From: Gudongella sp046224405
Lineage (GTDB): Bacteria > Bacillota > Clostridia > Tissierellales > Tissierellaceae
Reading direction: 5' to 3'
Length of the DNA stretch: 64,000 nt
Assembly: GCF_046224405.1 (NCBI RefSeq)
Contig: NZ_JBJXRK010000008.1
Coordinates: 1 to 64,000, forward strand
Shown here piece after piece: positions 25,811 to 33,716 of this stretch (position 1 is the stretch's first letter; each line of letters opens with the position of its first letter). The notes under the pieces were generated by a model, which made no database searches, was not told where the DNA came from, and saw only the letters and a program-made list of their open reading frames with translations. The position numbers and the translations under genes are program-made.

Positions 25811-27757
25811 CTATTTTAGATTGATATATTTTGGTTTGCTTCTAAACTCCTTGAACCTCTTTCCTCCACCTTCGTAGAATTTGCTGAAGAACTCAACGAA
25901 AATAAGTCTTATGGCATGAACATAAGCTCCAAGGAGCGTCAGTCCAAGATTGAATGTCTGCCCGAAGATGAAGATTATAATGGCTCCGATAAATCCCAGC
26001 ACTCCACTTCCTGCAACCATTCCTGCCATCATATTGACCGCACCGGCTATGAATCCGCCGGCAAGTCCCAGGGCCATAAGCCTTGAATAAGATACAAAGT
26101 CACCTACATAGCCTGATATTCCATACAGGGAGTAGATTCCTCCTCCTATCTTACCTACCATTCCTTCTGCATCCCTTCCACCTGTGAGAACAATTCCAGC
26201 CATTCCAGCTATCATAACTATGAAGCTTATGGTTTTTACAATCTCAGGTAGGGTCATGACAATATTCAGAAGGTAAACTATCGCTCCGGTCAATGCAAGA
26301 TACCAGAAGCCCACATCAAAGAGAGCATCCTTGGTTTTTCCATTATGCACAAGGACGTAAGCCTTTATTCCCAGTGCAAAGTATATGTGGATCAAACCAA
26401 ATATGATCGATAGTATCAGAAGGGAATTGTAATCCTCCGCGGGCTCAAACAATCCCGGCAAAGGTATTATCCCTCCAAATAGAGACCCGTAGAGGAATCC
26501 CCATATTATAACTGAAAAGCTCAGATAATAGAAAAACCTTACGAAAAGCTTAGTGTTTTCCTTAAGATTGAAATTCTTAAGAACGTACATGGTTCCTATC
26601 AGCATAATAAGACCGTATCCAACGTCGGCAGCCATCATGCCAAAGAAGGCAAGGTAAAATGGCGCCAAAAGAGGCGTAGGGTCCACTTCACTGTATTTGG
26701 GCAGTGCATACATCCCAGTTAGGGACTCAAATGCCTTTGCAAATTTTGAATTCTTCAAAAGAATCGGAGTGTCATCACTTTCCCTCTCCGCTTCCTTCAT
26801 TTCCATATAGTAGATATTATCAAGTCTATCTCTTACATTTCTCTCAAACTCCTCCGCCTTGTCTGAAGGTATGTAGCCTTTTATGACGTCGACGTTGTCT
26901 GTTGATACGAAATTTTCAGCAGCAGCTGTCCTCAGCTTTTTGTTGCTAAGGTAGTCGTATACAAGCTCCAAACTGGATTTCTGAGAGGTCATTGATCTAA
27001 GTTCCTTTTCGACCTCATCCATCTGGGAAGTCAGTTCCCCGATTCTTTCATCTATCTTTTCCATCTCCTGGGCGGGTTTTTCATCCCCATGGATTACAAT
27101 TTTGGAAAAGCTCGTATTCCTAAGGCTGTCTATTGCCTTCTTTACTTCGTCTCCATAGGACATGGCCACAACGTACAAATTGTCCTTGTCCTCTTCCACG
27201 ATTTCGTAATAGGTATTTTCGAAGCCTGTCATTTCCTCATCAAGTCTCTCCCTGAGCTTTTTAGGTACAGTACCTGTGAAGATCTCAGCTCTGTTTATCC
27301 CATTGATATCTGATATTGGAAGATCTATTGATTTCCAGGGCTTAAGCTCCAACAGTCTTGCTCTTGCCTTTTCCTTCTCATGCTTAAGGGATTCCATCCT
27401 TCCCCAAAGCTCTTCAACCCCATCCAGGGCCTCTTTGTAATCAATGGACTGTGCCTGCTCTTCAAGCTCATCGAAGGTATAGGTGCCAACACCCTCCTTC
27501 ATGGCTTTGATGCCAGTTGGTTTTTCGTGGAATTTCGACAATATCTTTATGGCGCTCCCTACTCTGTTGATGTCGTCATCGATTTCCATAATCCTTTCCG
27601 GCACTTTGACATTTCTTAATCCCAATTCTGAAAGGGTTTCGTCTACACCAAGATTTGTGAAATGGACATATTCAAACTTCTGAAGCTCGTGGAGAAGATC
27701 TTCCTTGGATGAATCGAAGGCAAATAAGCTGAATTCGTTCATCTTAACTATTGCCAT
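25811..27757 (-). CDS. ntpI: V-type ATP synthase subunit I (a-like)
   Basis: 648 residues. The first half (about 1-320) is a cytoplasmic coiled-coil domain. The second has about seven to eight membrane segments, with the ion-path helix around LTLLGAYVHAIRLIFVEFFSKFYEGGGKRF. It is the stator channel half facing the K ring. It overlaps the upstream small stalk subunit by 14 bp. Confidence 0.95.
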   Translation of the reverse strand: MAIVKMNEFSLFAFDSSKEDLLHELQKFEYVHFTNLGVDETLSELGLRNVKVPERIMEIDDDINRVGSAIKILSKFHEKPTGIKAMKEGVGTYTFDELEEQAQSIDYKEALDGVEELWGRMESLKHEKEKARARLLELKPWKSIDLPISDINGINRAEIFTGTVPKKLRERLDEEMTGFENTYYEIVEEDKDNLYVVAMSYGDEVKKAIDSLRNTSFSKIVIHGDEKPAQEMEKIDERIGELTSQMDEVEKELRSMTSQKSSLELVYDYLSNKKLRTAAAENFVSTDNVDVIKGYIPSDKAEEFERNVRDRLDNIYYMEMKEAERESDDTPILLKNSKFAKAFESLTGMYALPKYSEVDPTPLLAPFYLAFFGMMAADVGYGLIMLIGTMYVLKNFNLKENTKLFVRFFYYLSFSVIIWGFLYGSLFGGIIPLPGLFEPAEDYNSLLILSIIFGLIHIYFALGIKAYVLVHNGKTKDALFDVGFWYLALTGAIVYLLNIVMTLPEIVKTISFIVMIAGMAGIVLTGGRDAEGMVGKIGGGIYSLYGISGYVGDFVSYSRLMALGLAGGFIAGAVNMMAGMVAGSGVLGFIGAIIIFIFGQTFNLGLTLLGAYVHAIRLIFVEFFSKFYEGGGKRFKEFRSKPKYINLK

Positions 27758-28070
27758 TACTGTTCACGATCCTCTCAATTATTATATTAGCCACCTTTTC
27801 CAGCTTCTCGCTTTCCATCCTCTTCAGTTTCTCAGCCTCTGCACTACCCTTTTCAAGAATCGGCTTTGCTTTGGCTTCCCCCTCTTCAACAGCAGCCTTC
27901 TTAAGGCTATCAGCCTCCAGGTTAGCTTCATCAAGAATCCTCTTAAACTCTTCCTCCGCTTTCTGGGATGATTCCTCAGTGGATTTTTTAACTTTGTTAC
28001 TGGCTTCCTCTAGAATTTCCCTGGCCTTCTCCTCTGCTTTTTTTACAGCCAGTATAGCATCTGTTGCCAT
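27744..28070 (-). CDS. ntpF: V-type ATP synthase peripheral stalk subunit (NtpF/H-like)
   Basis: 108 residues that are nearly all charged coiled coil (KKAEEKAREILEEASNKVKKS...). First gene of the operon, in the same position as ntpF in Enterococcus. GGGGGTGAAG precedes the ATG. Named by position and composition, because the sequence itself is low in specific motifs. Confidence 0.85.
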   Translation of the reverse strand: MATDAILAVKKAEEKAREILEEASNKVKKSTEESSQKAEEEFKRILDEANLEADSLKKAAVEEGEAKAKPILEKGSAEAEKLKRMESEKLEKVANIIIERIVNSNGNS

Positions 28071-28198
28071 CGCTTCACCCCCTACAATGTATATAGTTAA
28101 ATAATCTTAAATACTACGACTATACTAACTAATTCTATAATAATTATTCTGATAAATCAATAATTTGAGAATAATTTATCAATTTATTTGCAGATTTT

Positions 28199-28645
28199 CT
28201 ACAACTTTCCCTTGCCCTTAACGCCTGTAAATGGCTGTATCTCAGCGTTTATTCCCACTATTCCCGTTGAAATAATTTTTGCATAAGTGACGGATTTCAC
28301 TAAAGTACAAGACTTATTTTTGATAATATTCTCGCACTGTGAAAAGCATTTTTTTCTGATTCCACTGATCTCTATCACCGCTTCTCCCAAGGTGTACCTT
28401 TCTCCCTCCTTGAATCGGGCATCATCCGTATGGGTAATGTTCTCGGTAAACCTTGGTATACACAATCCTGTAATTTCTTCCTTTTCAATGTCCTCCCTCA
28501 CCTTTAGAGGAAGAAGGGACAGCTGTCTCTCCCCACCCTTTGCGTTCTTATCCCCCTCTATGCCCTTGTCCTTGACAAGCATAGCCTCCTTAAGACCTAG
28601 GGTCTCACCGTCTGTAGTTCTTATGTTGATCCTCGCAACCTTCAA
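28199..28645 (-). CDS. MOSC-domain protein
   Basis: About 148 residues with a MOSC core: KVARINIRTTDGETLG, DKGIEGDKNAKGGERQLSLL, CIPRFTENI and GEAVIEISGIRKKCFSQCENI, where a Cys of the usual MOSC position is present. I use TTG 28645 as start, since AGAGGTGAT lies just upstream and the family normally begins here. The frame runs to 28702 without a better site. MOSC proteins handle sulfur or molybdenum-cofactor chemistry; a role in this redox region is possible but not shown. Confidence 0.75.
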   Translation of the reverse strand: MKVARINIRTTDGETLGLKEAMLVKDKGIEGDKNAKGGERQLSLLPLKVREDIEKEEITGLCIPRFTENITHTDDARFKEGERYTLGEAVIEISGIRKKCFSQCENIIKNKSCTLVKSVTYAKIISTGIVGINAEIQPFTGVKGKGKL

Positions 28646-28716
28646 CCTATCACCTCTTTGCCAGTTCCATGGACTTCCCAATGAAAAAGAAAAGACCAAC
28701 ATAGTTGATCTCTCAA

Positions 28717-28971
28717 TTATCTCTTACCAGGCATCTTTCTCTCTATGAACCGTTTCTTATCCGCATTATCCTTCTCTGTAAGCTGTTCATGAACTTCCTT
28801 CAGACGGTCTATTTTCTCCTTTATCCTCTTGCCGTCATTGGAAAGCTCCTTAACCGTCCTTTTGCTCTTTTTCAGGTCAAATTCTCGTTTTGTAATGGAA
28901 AAATCTCCAGACTTGAGATCCTCCACCAACTCCCTGGGCTTTTTTATCTTTTTCTTTGTAAAGTTATCCAT
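28717..28971 (-). CDS. Unknown lysine-rich helical small protein
   Basis: About 84 residues, highly charged (Lys/Glu/Asp/Arg), with a predicted long helix (KRIKEKIDRLKEVHEQLTEKD). No Cys, signal peptide or membrane segment. GGGGTGAT precedes an ATG-ATG pair. It lies between ccsA and the MOSC gene. I do not recognise it; a nucleic-acid-binding or structural role is only a guess. Confidence 0.55.
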   Translation of the reverse strand: MDNFTKKKIKKPRELVEDLKSGDFSITKREFDLKKSKRTVKELSNDGKRIKEKIDRLKEVHEQLTEKDNADKKRFIERKMPGKR

Positions 28972-29046
28972 CATATCACCCCAAGATATATCTACCCTAT
29001 GGAGGGTTTTCTGAATCTGTATATTTCCTTACTATATATATGGAAA

Positions 29047-29076
29047 GGACAGCTTGTAAGTTTCCTTAAGCTGTCC
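29047..29076 (-). terminator. Terminator after ccsA
   Basis: GGACAGCTT pairs with AAGCTGTCC over 9 bp (loop 12), followed on the minus strand by TTTCC. Ends the rhodanese-cytochrome-resB-ccsA unit. Confidence 0.65.
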
Positions 29077-29081
29077 CTTTC

Positions 29082-29903
29082 CTATCTGTAGCTATGAATA
29101 CTTGGCAATATGTTGTTGACGCCTATAAATGTGAATATGACACTTATAAAACCTATCACCGCAAACCATGCAGCTGGTTTTCCCTTCCATCCCCTATTGA
29201 ATCTCAGGTGGATGTACACGGAATAAATCAGCCAGGTTATAAGGGACCAGGTTTCCTTTGGGTCCCAGGCCCAGTATCTTGACCAGGCATATTTTGCCCA
29301 TATGGCTCCGGTCACTATTACCAGGGTCAGCATAAGGTACCCGAAGGCAATAACCCTGTAGCTTAGATAGTCACACACCTCTGACTTGGGCAGCACAGTT
29401 TTGCCATCTCCAGTTTCCTTCTGCCGCTCTCCAATAAGATACATTGCTGCAAGTCCAGCTGCCACTGCAAAGGACCCGTAGCTTATGACTGCGGTTCCAA
29501 CATGTATATACAGCCAACCGCTTTGAAGGGCAGGCATAAGAGGTTTTATTGCCTTGGGCAGCATTGAGGCATATCCCATCACAAGAAATGCAATGGGCAT
29601 GACAAAGGCACCAACTCCAGTGAACCTGTATGCAAAGTGGAGCACAAGATAACAAAGGACAATACCCCAGGCAAAGCTGGTGGCGAATTCAAACTGATTT
29701 GTAAAGGGGAGTCTGCCCGATTCAATCACCCTTAAAATTATTGCAACGGTGTGTATTCCAAAGCCTGCCACCGTAAGTGAAATGGCAATCTTACCTATAC
29801 TTTCCTTTTTCATGGCTACAAATATGAAAAAGAGAACTGCTGAAAGGGTGTACCCCGCAAATGCAAGGGTGAACATCAATTCCTCAAAATATACAAGATC
29901 CAT
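29082..29903 (-). CDS. ccsA: Cytochrome c biogenesis protein CcsA (ResC)
   Basis: 273 residues with about eight membrane segments and the tryptophan-rich haem-handling motif WAWDPKETWSLITWL. This is the CcsA/ResC half of the system II haem lyase, which attaches haem to CxxCH sites outside the membrane. It starts 2 bp after the resB stop, with AAGGAGGAAT inside the end of resB. Its neighbour is an 11-haem cytochrome, so the pair probably serves that protein. Confidence 0.92.
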   Translation of the reverse strand: MDLVYFEELMFTLAFAGYTLSAVLFFIFVAMKKESIGKIAISLTVAGFGIHTVAIILRVIESGRLPFTNQFEFATSFAWGIVLCYLVLHFAYRFTGVGAFVMPIAFLVMGYASMLPKAIKPLMPALQSGWLYIHVGTAVISYGSFAVAAGLAAMYLIGERQKETGDGKTVLPKSEVCDYLSYRVIAFGYLMLTLVIVTGAIWAKYAWSRYWAWDPKETWSLITWLIYSVYIHLRFNRGWKGKPAAWFAVIGFISVIFTFIGVNNILPSIHSYR

Positions 29904-29905
29904 CC

Positions 29906-31156
29906 TTATTCCTCCTTCTCAGTTGATTGTTGAACCAGCTGTCTTACCTGATAGTCAAAGCCCCAGGTGTTCTGTCTTGTTATGGTTCTTATGCTTTTTT
30001 CCTCCACCTGAATATGCTTGGGATAAAAGTAGAAGGAGAAAATCAATCCCAAGGTCATTAGGAGACTTCCCAGCATTACAAAAATATACCCGAAATCCTT
30101 TCTGAAAGTCAGTCCAGTGTAAAGGCTCGAGTCGGTAAAGGTCAGTTTGAAGTCCTTGTACTGAATTGACTGCCCAGGCTCAAGGATATCAGAAGATACG
30201 TGGTTTCCGAATTCATAAAGGATTACGGCATAATATGGATTAAGCTCCTGTTCTGTCATGGTAATTGGCTCTCCCAATGATGTTATGGTCATGTTTGGGA
30301 AGTAACCGTACAAATAAACCGTTAGATGACCAGGTTGGTAAAAATATGATTCTCCGTTTCTAAGAAGTGCATTTTGCTCCTCTCCTTCAGGCCCAAGGAT
30401 GGAAAGGCTGCTTGCCCAGCCATAGCTGGTTTGATAAAAGTCTACCTTATCCACCTTAAGGGGATTATTGACCCACATTGTATCGCTCCATTCCTCACCT
30501 TCAGGTCTTAACACGGTAACATCGCTGTAGTACTGGTCCACTGTTCCGTTATCCCTAAATCCCAGTCTGAAATCATCAAGCCTCAATGAAAATCCGTATT
30601 GGGGAAAGCCCTTAACATCTCCTGGCAGCATATTGAAAAAGCCCTCCTGTGCAAACATGTTCCCTATAAAGCTTCCAAGAATAATTATGATAATACCAAG
30701 GTGGGTAACAGAGGAACCAATATTGCCAATTCTGTGTTTACTGGCCCTGAATCCCTTTTCACCCTCCACTATGGTATACCTTTTTCTCTCCAGAATTCCC
30801 CTGAATTTCTGGATATCCATATTTTCAGCATGCAAATTATCCCCATCCGGCTTTGGTTTGGGGAAATGGTCCTTTTTCATTTTTTTAAGCTGTCCAGGCA
30901 GTATCCTTAAGGTACAACCTGCAAGATTCACTATGAACAGGAACAGCAGAATTCTAAATATCCATGAGCTGTAGACCTGGTCAAATTGGAGTGCGGTAAT
31001 TATACTTCCCATAGCGGGATAGCTTTCTATGTAGAATTCCCTTTGTAACCCCTGAGGTAGAACGGTTCCTATGATTGAATATGCTGCTATGAAGATAAAC
31101 AGTATTATCGCCAGCCCAAGGCTGGTCAACCTTCTGATGAACTTATCTATTGTCAT
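29906..31156 (-). CDS. resB: Cytochrome c biogenesis protein ResB (Ccs1)
   Basis: 416 residues. Four membrane segments with a large exported domain between the third and fourth. Family phrases include FRASKHRIGNIGSSVTHLGIIIIILGS (with the conserved His) and TFTDSSLYTGLTFRKDFG. It works with CcsA to keep haem reduced and deliver it to apocytochrome. AGGGGAGGTAG precedes the ATG. A strong terminator separates it from the cytochrome gene upstream. Confidence 0.9.
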   Translation of the reverse strand: MTIDKFIRRLTSLGLAIILFIFIAAYSIIGTVLPQGLQREFYIESYPAMGSIITALQFDQVYSSWIFRILLFLFIVNLAGCTLRILPGQLKKMKKDHFPKPKPDGDNLHAENMDIQKFRGILERKRYTIVEGEKGFRASKHRIGNIGSSVTHLGIIIIILGSFIGNMFAQEGFFNMLPGDVKGFPQYGFSLRLDDFRLGFRDNGTVDQYYSDVTVLRPEGEEWSDTMWVNNPLKVDKVDFYQTSYGWASSLSILGPEGEEQNALLRNGESYFYQPGHLTVYLYGYFPNMTITSLGEPITMTEQELNPYYAVILYEFGNHVSSDILEPGQSIQYKDFKLTFTDSSLYTGLTFRKDFGYIFVMLGSLLMTLGLIFSFYFYPKHIQVEEKSIRTITRQNTWGFDYQVRQLVQQSTEKEE

Positions 31157-31180
31157 CTACCTCCCCTGATGTTGATTTTT

Positions 31181-31206
31181 AAAAAAGGGGAGCAAGCTCC
31201 CCTTTT
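31181..31206 (-). terminator. Terminator or attenuator between the cytochrome and resB
   Basis: A near-perfect palindrome (AAAAGGGGAGC, TT, GCTCCCCTTTT) followed on the minus strand by TTAAAAATC. It would let most transcripts stop after the cytochrome gene, giving more cytochrome than maturation proteins. Confidence 0.8.
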
Positions 31207-31212
31207 AATGTG

Positions 31213-32583
31213 CTAATAATCCAATGACGGTGGTAAAGGTGGTATGAGTCTGAAGTTTGCCTCGCTATCTGTCTCTCTGAAGTCATCTTCACTCAACCAG
31301 ATTCTTGTGTTTCCATGGCAGGATTCACAGCTTTCATTCTGGAATGTACTTGCCTGTACATTGTGAGTCGGCGAATACTTCCAGTTTGTAATTTCATTGA
31401 AGTTAGGCATCATGTTCTCACCAACAACATCAAGCATTGCCTCCTGTCCAGGAACATGCCTCAAGGCTACGTATTTGTATGGCCTTTCCTCTGTTGGATT
31501 GGGGTTAAGACCAACCCTGAACATAATCTTGCTTTCAGATGAGCTTTGTAATGCGGTTCCATCCTCATTTGGATCTAGATGACACTCAAAGCAGTTGTTG
31601 TTTGCCTGTGCATGGCATACCTGACATGAAAGAGAGTCTCCATGAACCTTGTGATTTACATCCGTTGCAACAGCTGGATCCTTATCGGTGTGACAATCAG
31701 TACATGCCGGAAGGTTCTCCTCCCACATATTCTTGGTCTCTTCCCCAGATCCATGGAAGTTATCAACCGGATGGCAGTCCATACAGGTCATTCCTGCATC
31801 AAAATGGGCATCTCCTCCAAAGCCTATCAACCCCATATACTCCCCGGCGTTTCTGGCATTATGGCATGCGTAGCAATTCTCCTCCATTGAAGGAGTCCCA
31901 AGGAATGTGTGTTGATCAACAAGACCATTTGAAAAGTTCTTTGCCCTGCTTACATGACAATCTCCACAGGTTGCATGACACTTGTAGCAATCCTGGTCAA
32001 ATACCTCCTCATGATGAGGTGATTCAGACAAGGACATCACATCGGCAAATGCCGCCAAACCGTTTTCCATCCCGTGTAGATTGTAGTGGATGGATGTTGC
32101 ATATACATCAGTTACATTGCTGTGACAAGCTCCGCAGTTTGCGTCGAAGTTCCTTGATGGATATGGATCCATCCCTTCATGGGCAACTGCCTTGTCAACC
32201 TCGTTTGCTCCACCGTGACAGGTTATGCAGCCAAGGCTTCCGTGTGTGGAGTCTACAAACTCCAGTGATACAAGAAACATCTCCACAGCTTCCAGCTGTG
32301 GTCCTGGGGCGCCTCAGCCCCCTGTGTCTTCCGCAACAGGCTGTTCCTCAACCCAGGTAGATGCAGCTATTACTGCTTCGCTGGTATGGCAGGCCACACA
32401 GCTTGCGCTGTCAACTGATGGAAACTCAAAAGGCTTGTCTTCTCCCCCGCCAACAAGCGTGTACTCCTCCTCAGGCAATCCAGGTAGAATTCCCATCTGA
32501 TATATTCCAATAGCAACCACTGCAAGTACTGCAACGATTGCAAGGCTGCCTATCCAGCTATTGAAGATTTTGGGTTTTGACAT
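31213..32583 (-). CDS. Membrane-anchored 11-haem cytochrome c, selenoprotein (in-frame TGA at 32314-32316)
   Basis: 456 residues if the TGA is read as selenocysteine. A single N-terminal membrane helix (about 11-30) anchors the protein outside the cell. Eleven CxxCH motifs follow, at about residues 62, 119, 150, 199, 206, 237, 267, 294, 320, 331 and 419. Sec90 lies between the first and second haem sites, in D-T-G-G-U-G-A-P-G-P-Q. Both sides are in one frame, no other stop occurs, and an 8-bp SECIS-like hairpin follows the TGA. The ATG at 32583 follows GGGGGTGAG. Neighbours are a tandem-rhodanese lipoprotein and resB-ccsA. It should carry electrons across the envelope; Sec could be a haem ligand or active site. 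I do not recognise a named family. Confidence 0.8.
32283..32301 (-). promoter_or_regulatory. Candidate bacterial SECIS hairpin of the multihaem cytochrome
   Basis: On the minus strand, 12 nt after the TGA, CCACAGCT and AGCTGTGG pair perfectly over 8 bp with the 3-nt loop GGA. The loop starts about 21 nt after the TGA and has GG in its first two positions. This is the strongest of the four SECIS-like hairpins in the window. Confidence 0.75.
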
Positions 32584-32622
32584 AGATCTCACCCCCTGTT
32601 AAGTAGATCTTTATTGCCTCTT

Positions 32623-33585
32623 TTAATCAGTTACCTTTGGAAGCTCAGCTCCGTCCCAGCCTGTCATCCCTCTGTTAAGGCTTATTGCATTATAGCCCAT
32701 CATTCTCAATGGAGCTATTGTTATGCCCGCTGTCTGCCCTGTGTAACAGGTTACATATGCAGGTCTGTTCATAGGTATCTGGTCTACATTTGCACCAACC
32801 TCTTTGAATGGTATATGGATTGCACCTTCTATGTGCCCTTCAGCGTAAGCGTCAGCCTGTCTTATATCAACTACAGTTATTGCATCGGGATTCTCCTCAA
32901 CTAAAGCCAATAGGTCTGCCGGTGCAATTATATAGTTGTCAGCAGAGAAATAATCAACCGCTGCATCCCATATGATCTGCTCCTTTTCATCAAGCTCTGG
33001 TGCCTTTGCTTCAGGCAGTTCATTGGCTTCCATTTCTAGAGTGTCTTCACCGAGCTCCAGTGGGGCCCATCCAAAGTTCATGCCACCTCTAAAGGAAACT
33101 GCATTAAATCCAAGCATATTTGCCAGTGATGTAACCTGAGCGGATGTCTGGCCTGAATAGCATTGGAAAATTATTTGTCTGTTTGTTGGTAGAACTTCCC
33201 AGTGATTTCCCATTTCTCCATATGGAATATTGACTGCACCAGCAATGTGTCCTGCGGCATAGTCATCAGCCGATCTTAGGTCCACCCAGAAGACTGCTCC
33301 TGGATTCTCTTCAAACAAAGCCAAAGCTTCATCTGATGCCATTATAAAGTTATTGTCTGGAATGTTGTTAAGTAAATCAAGCGCTGCTTCCTTAAGTACC
33401 TCTTCTGGATCCAGTGCTGGCTCCTCTGCCGGCTCCTCTGCTGGCTCCTGGGCAGGCTCTTCTGCTGGTTCTTCCGCTGGAGGTGCTGGCTCTTCAGCCG
33501 GTGCAGCTGGTGAACATGCTGTAAGTACAGAAAGTGACATCAACAGTACCATCAGCATGCTTAAAAACTTTGTCTTGCTTCTCAT
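32623..33585 (-). CDS. Tandem rhodanese-domain lipoprotein
   Basis: 320 residues. A lipoprotein signal with lipobox LTAC (C24) leads into a repeated Pro-Ala-Glu-Glu linker (about 30-60), then two rhodanese domains (about 75-180 and 215-320). Both keep an active-site Cys: C142 in QCYSGQTS and C280 in TCYTGQTA. Each also has the usual 'VDLRSADDYAAGHIAGAVNIPY' type start. It should sit on the outer membrane face and bind sulfane sulfur or selenium. It starts the probable cytochrome operon (32 nt before the cytochrome gene). Geobacter-type selenite/tellurite operons also pair a rhodanese-like protein with multihaem cytochromes, but that link is only an analogy. Confidence 0.88.
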   Translation of the reverse strand: MRSKTKFLSMLMVLLMSLSVLTACSPAAPAEEPAPPAEEPAEEPAQEPAEEPAEEPALDPEEVLKEAALDLLNNIPDNNFIMASDEALALFEENPGAVFWVDLRSADDYAAGHIAGAVNIPYGEMGNHWEVLPTNRQIIFQCYSGQTSAQVTSLANMLGFNAVSFRGGMNFGWAPLELGEDTLEMEANELPEAKAPELDEKEQIIWDAAVDYFSADNYIIAPADLLALVEENPDAITVVDIRQADAYAEGHIEGAIHIPFKEVGANVDQIPMNRPAYVTCYTGQTAGITIAPLRMMGYNAISLNRGMTGWDGAELPKVTD

Positions 33586-33716
33586 AGAAACTCCCCCTTA
33601 AATTTGTGTTAGTTAAATTTTTAACTTAGTTTGGCAGGATTGATGACATACTCCCGTTACTCTAAAGTATAGCATTTTGTGGTCATATGTCAACATCTGT
33701 TGTAATTATCACATAA

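Noticed and set aside
31213..32592. Cytochrome gene read as two separate genes or a pseudogene because of the TGA at 32314-32316.
   Set aside because: The two halves share one frame with no other stop; the downstream half has no good ribosome binding site; a SECIS-like hairpin follows. A selenocysteine explains it best.
33353..33601. Plus-strand Ser/Gly/Ala repeat frame opposite the rhodanese linker.
   Set aside because: It is the mirror of the Pro-Ala-Glu-Glu repeat of the lipoprotein linker.
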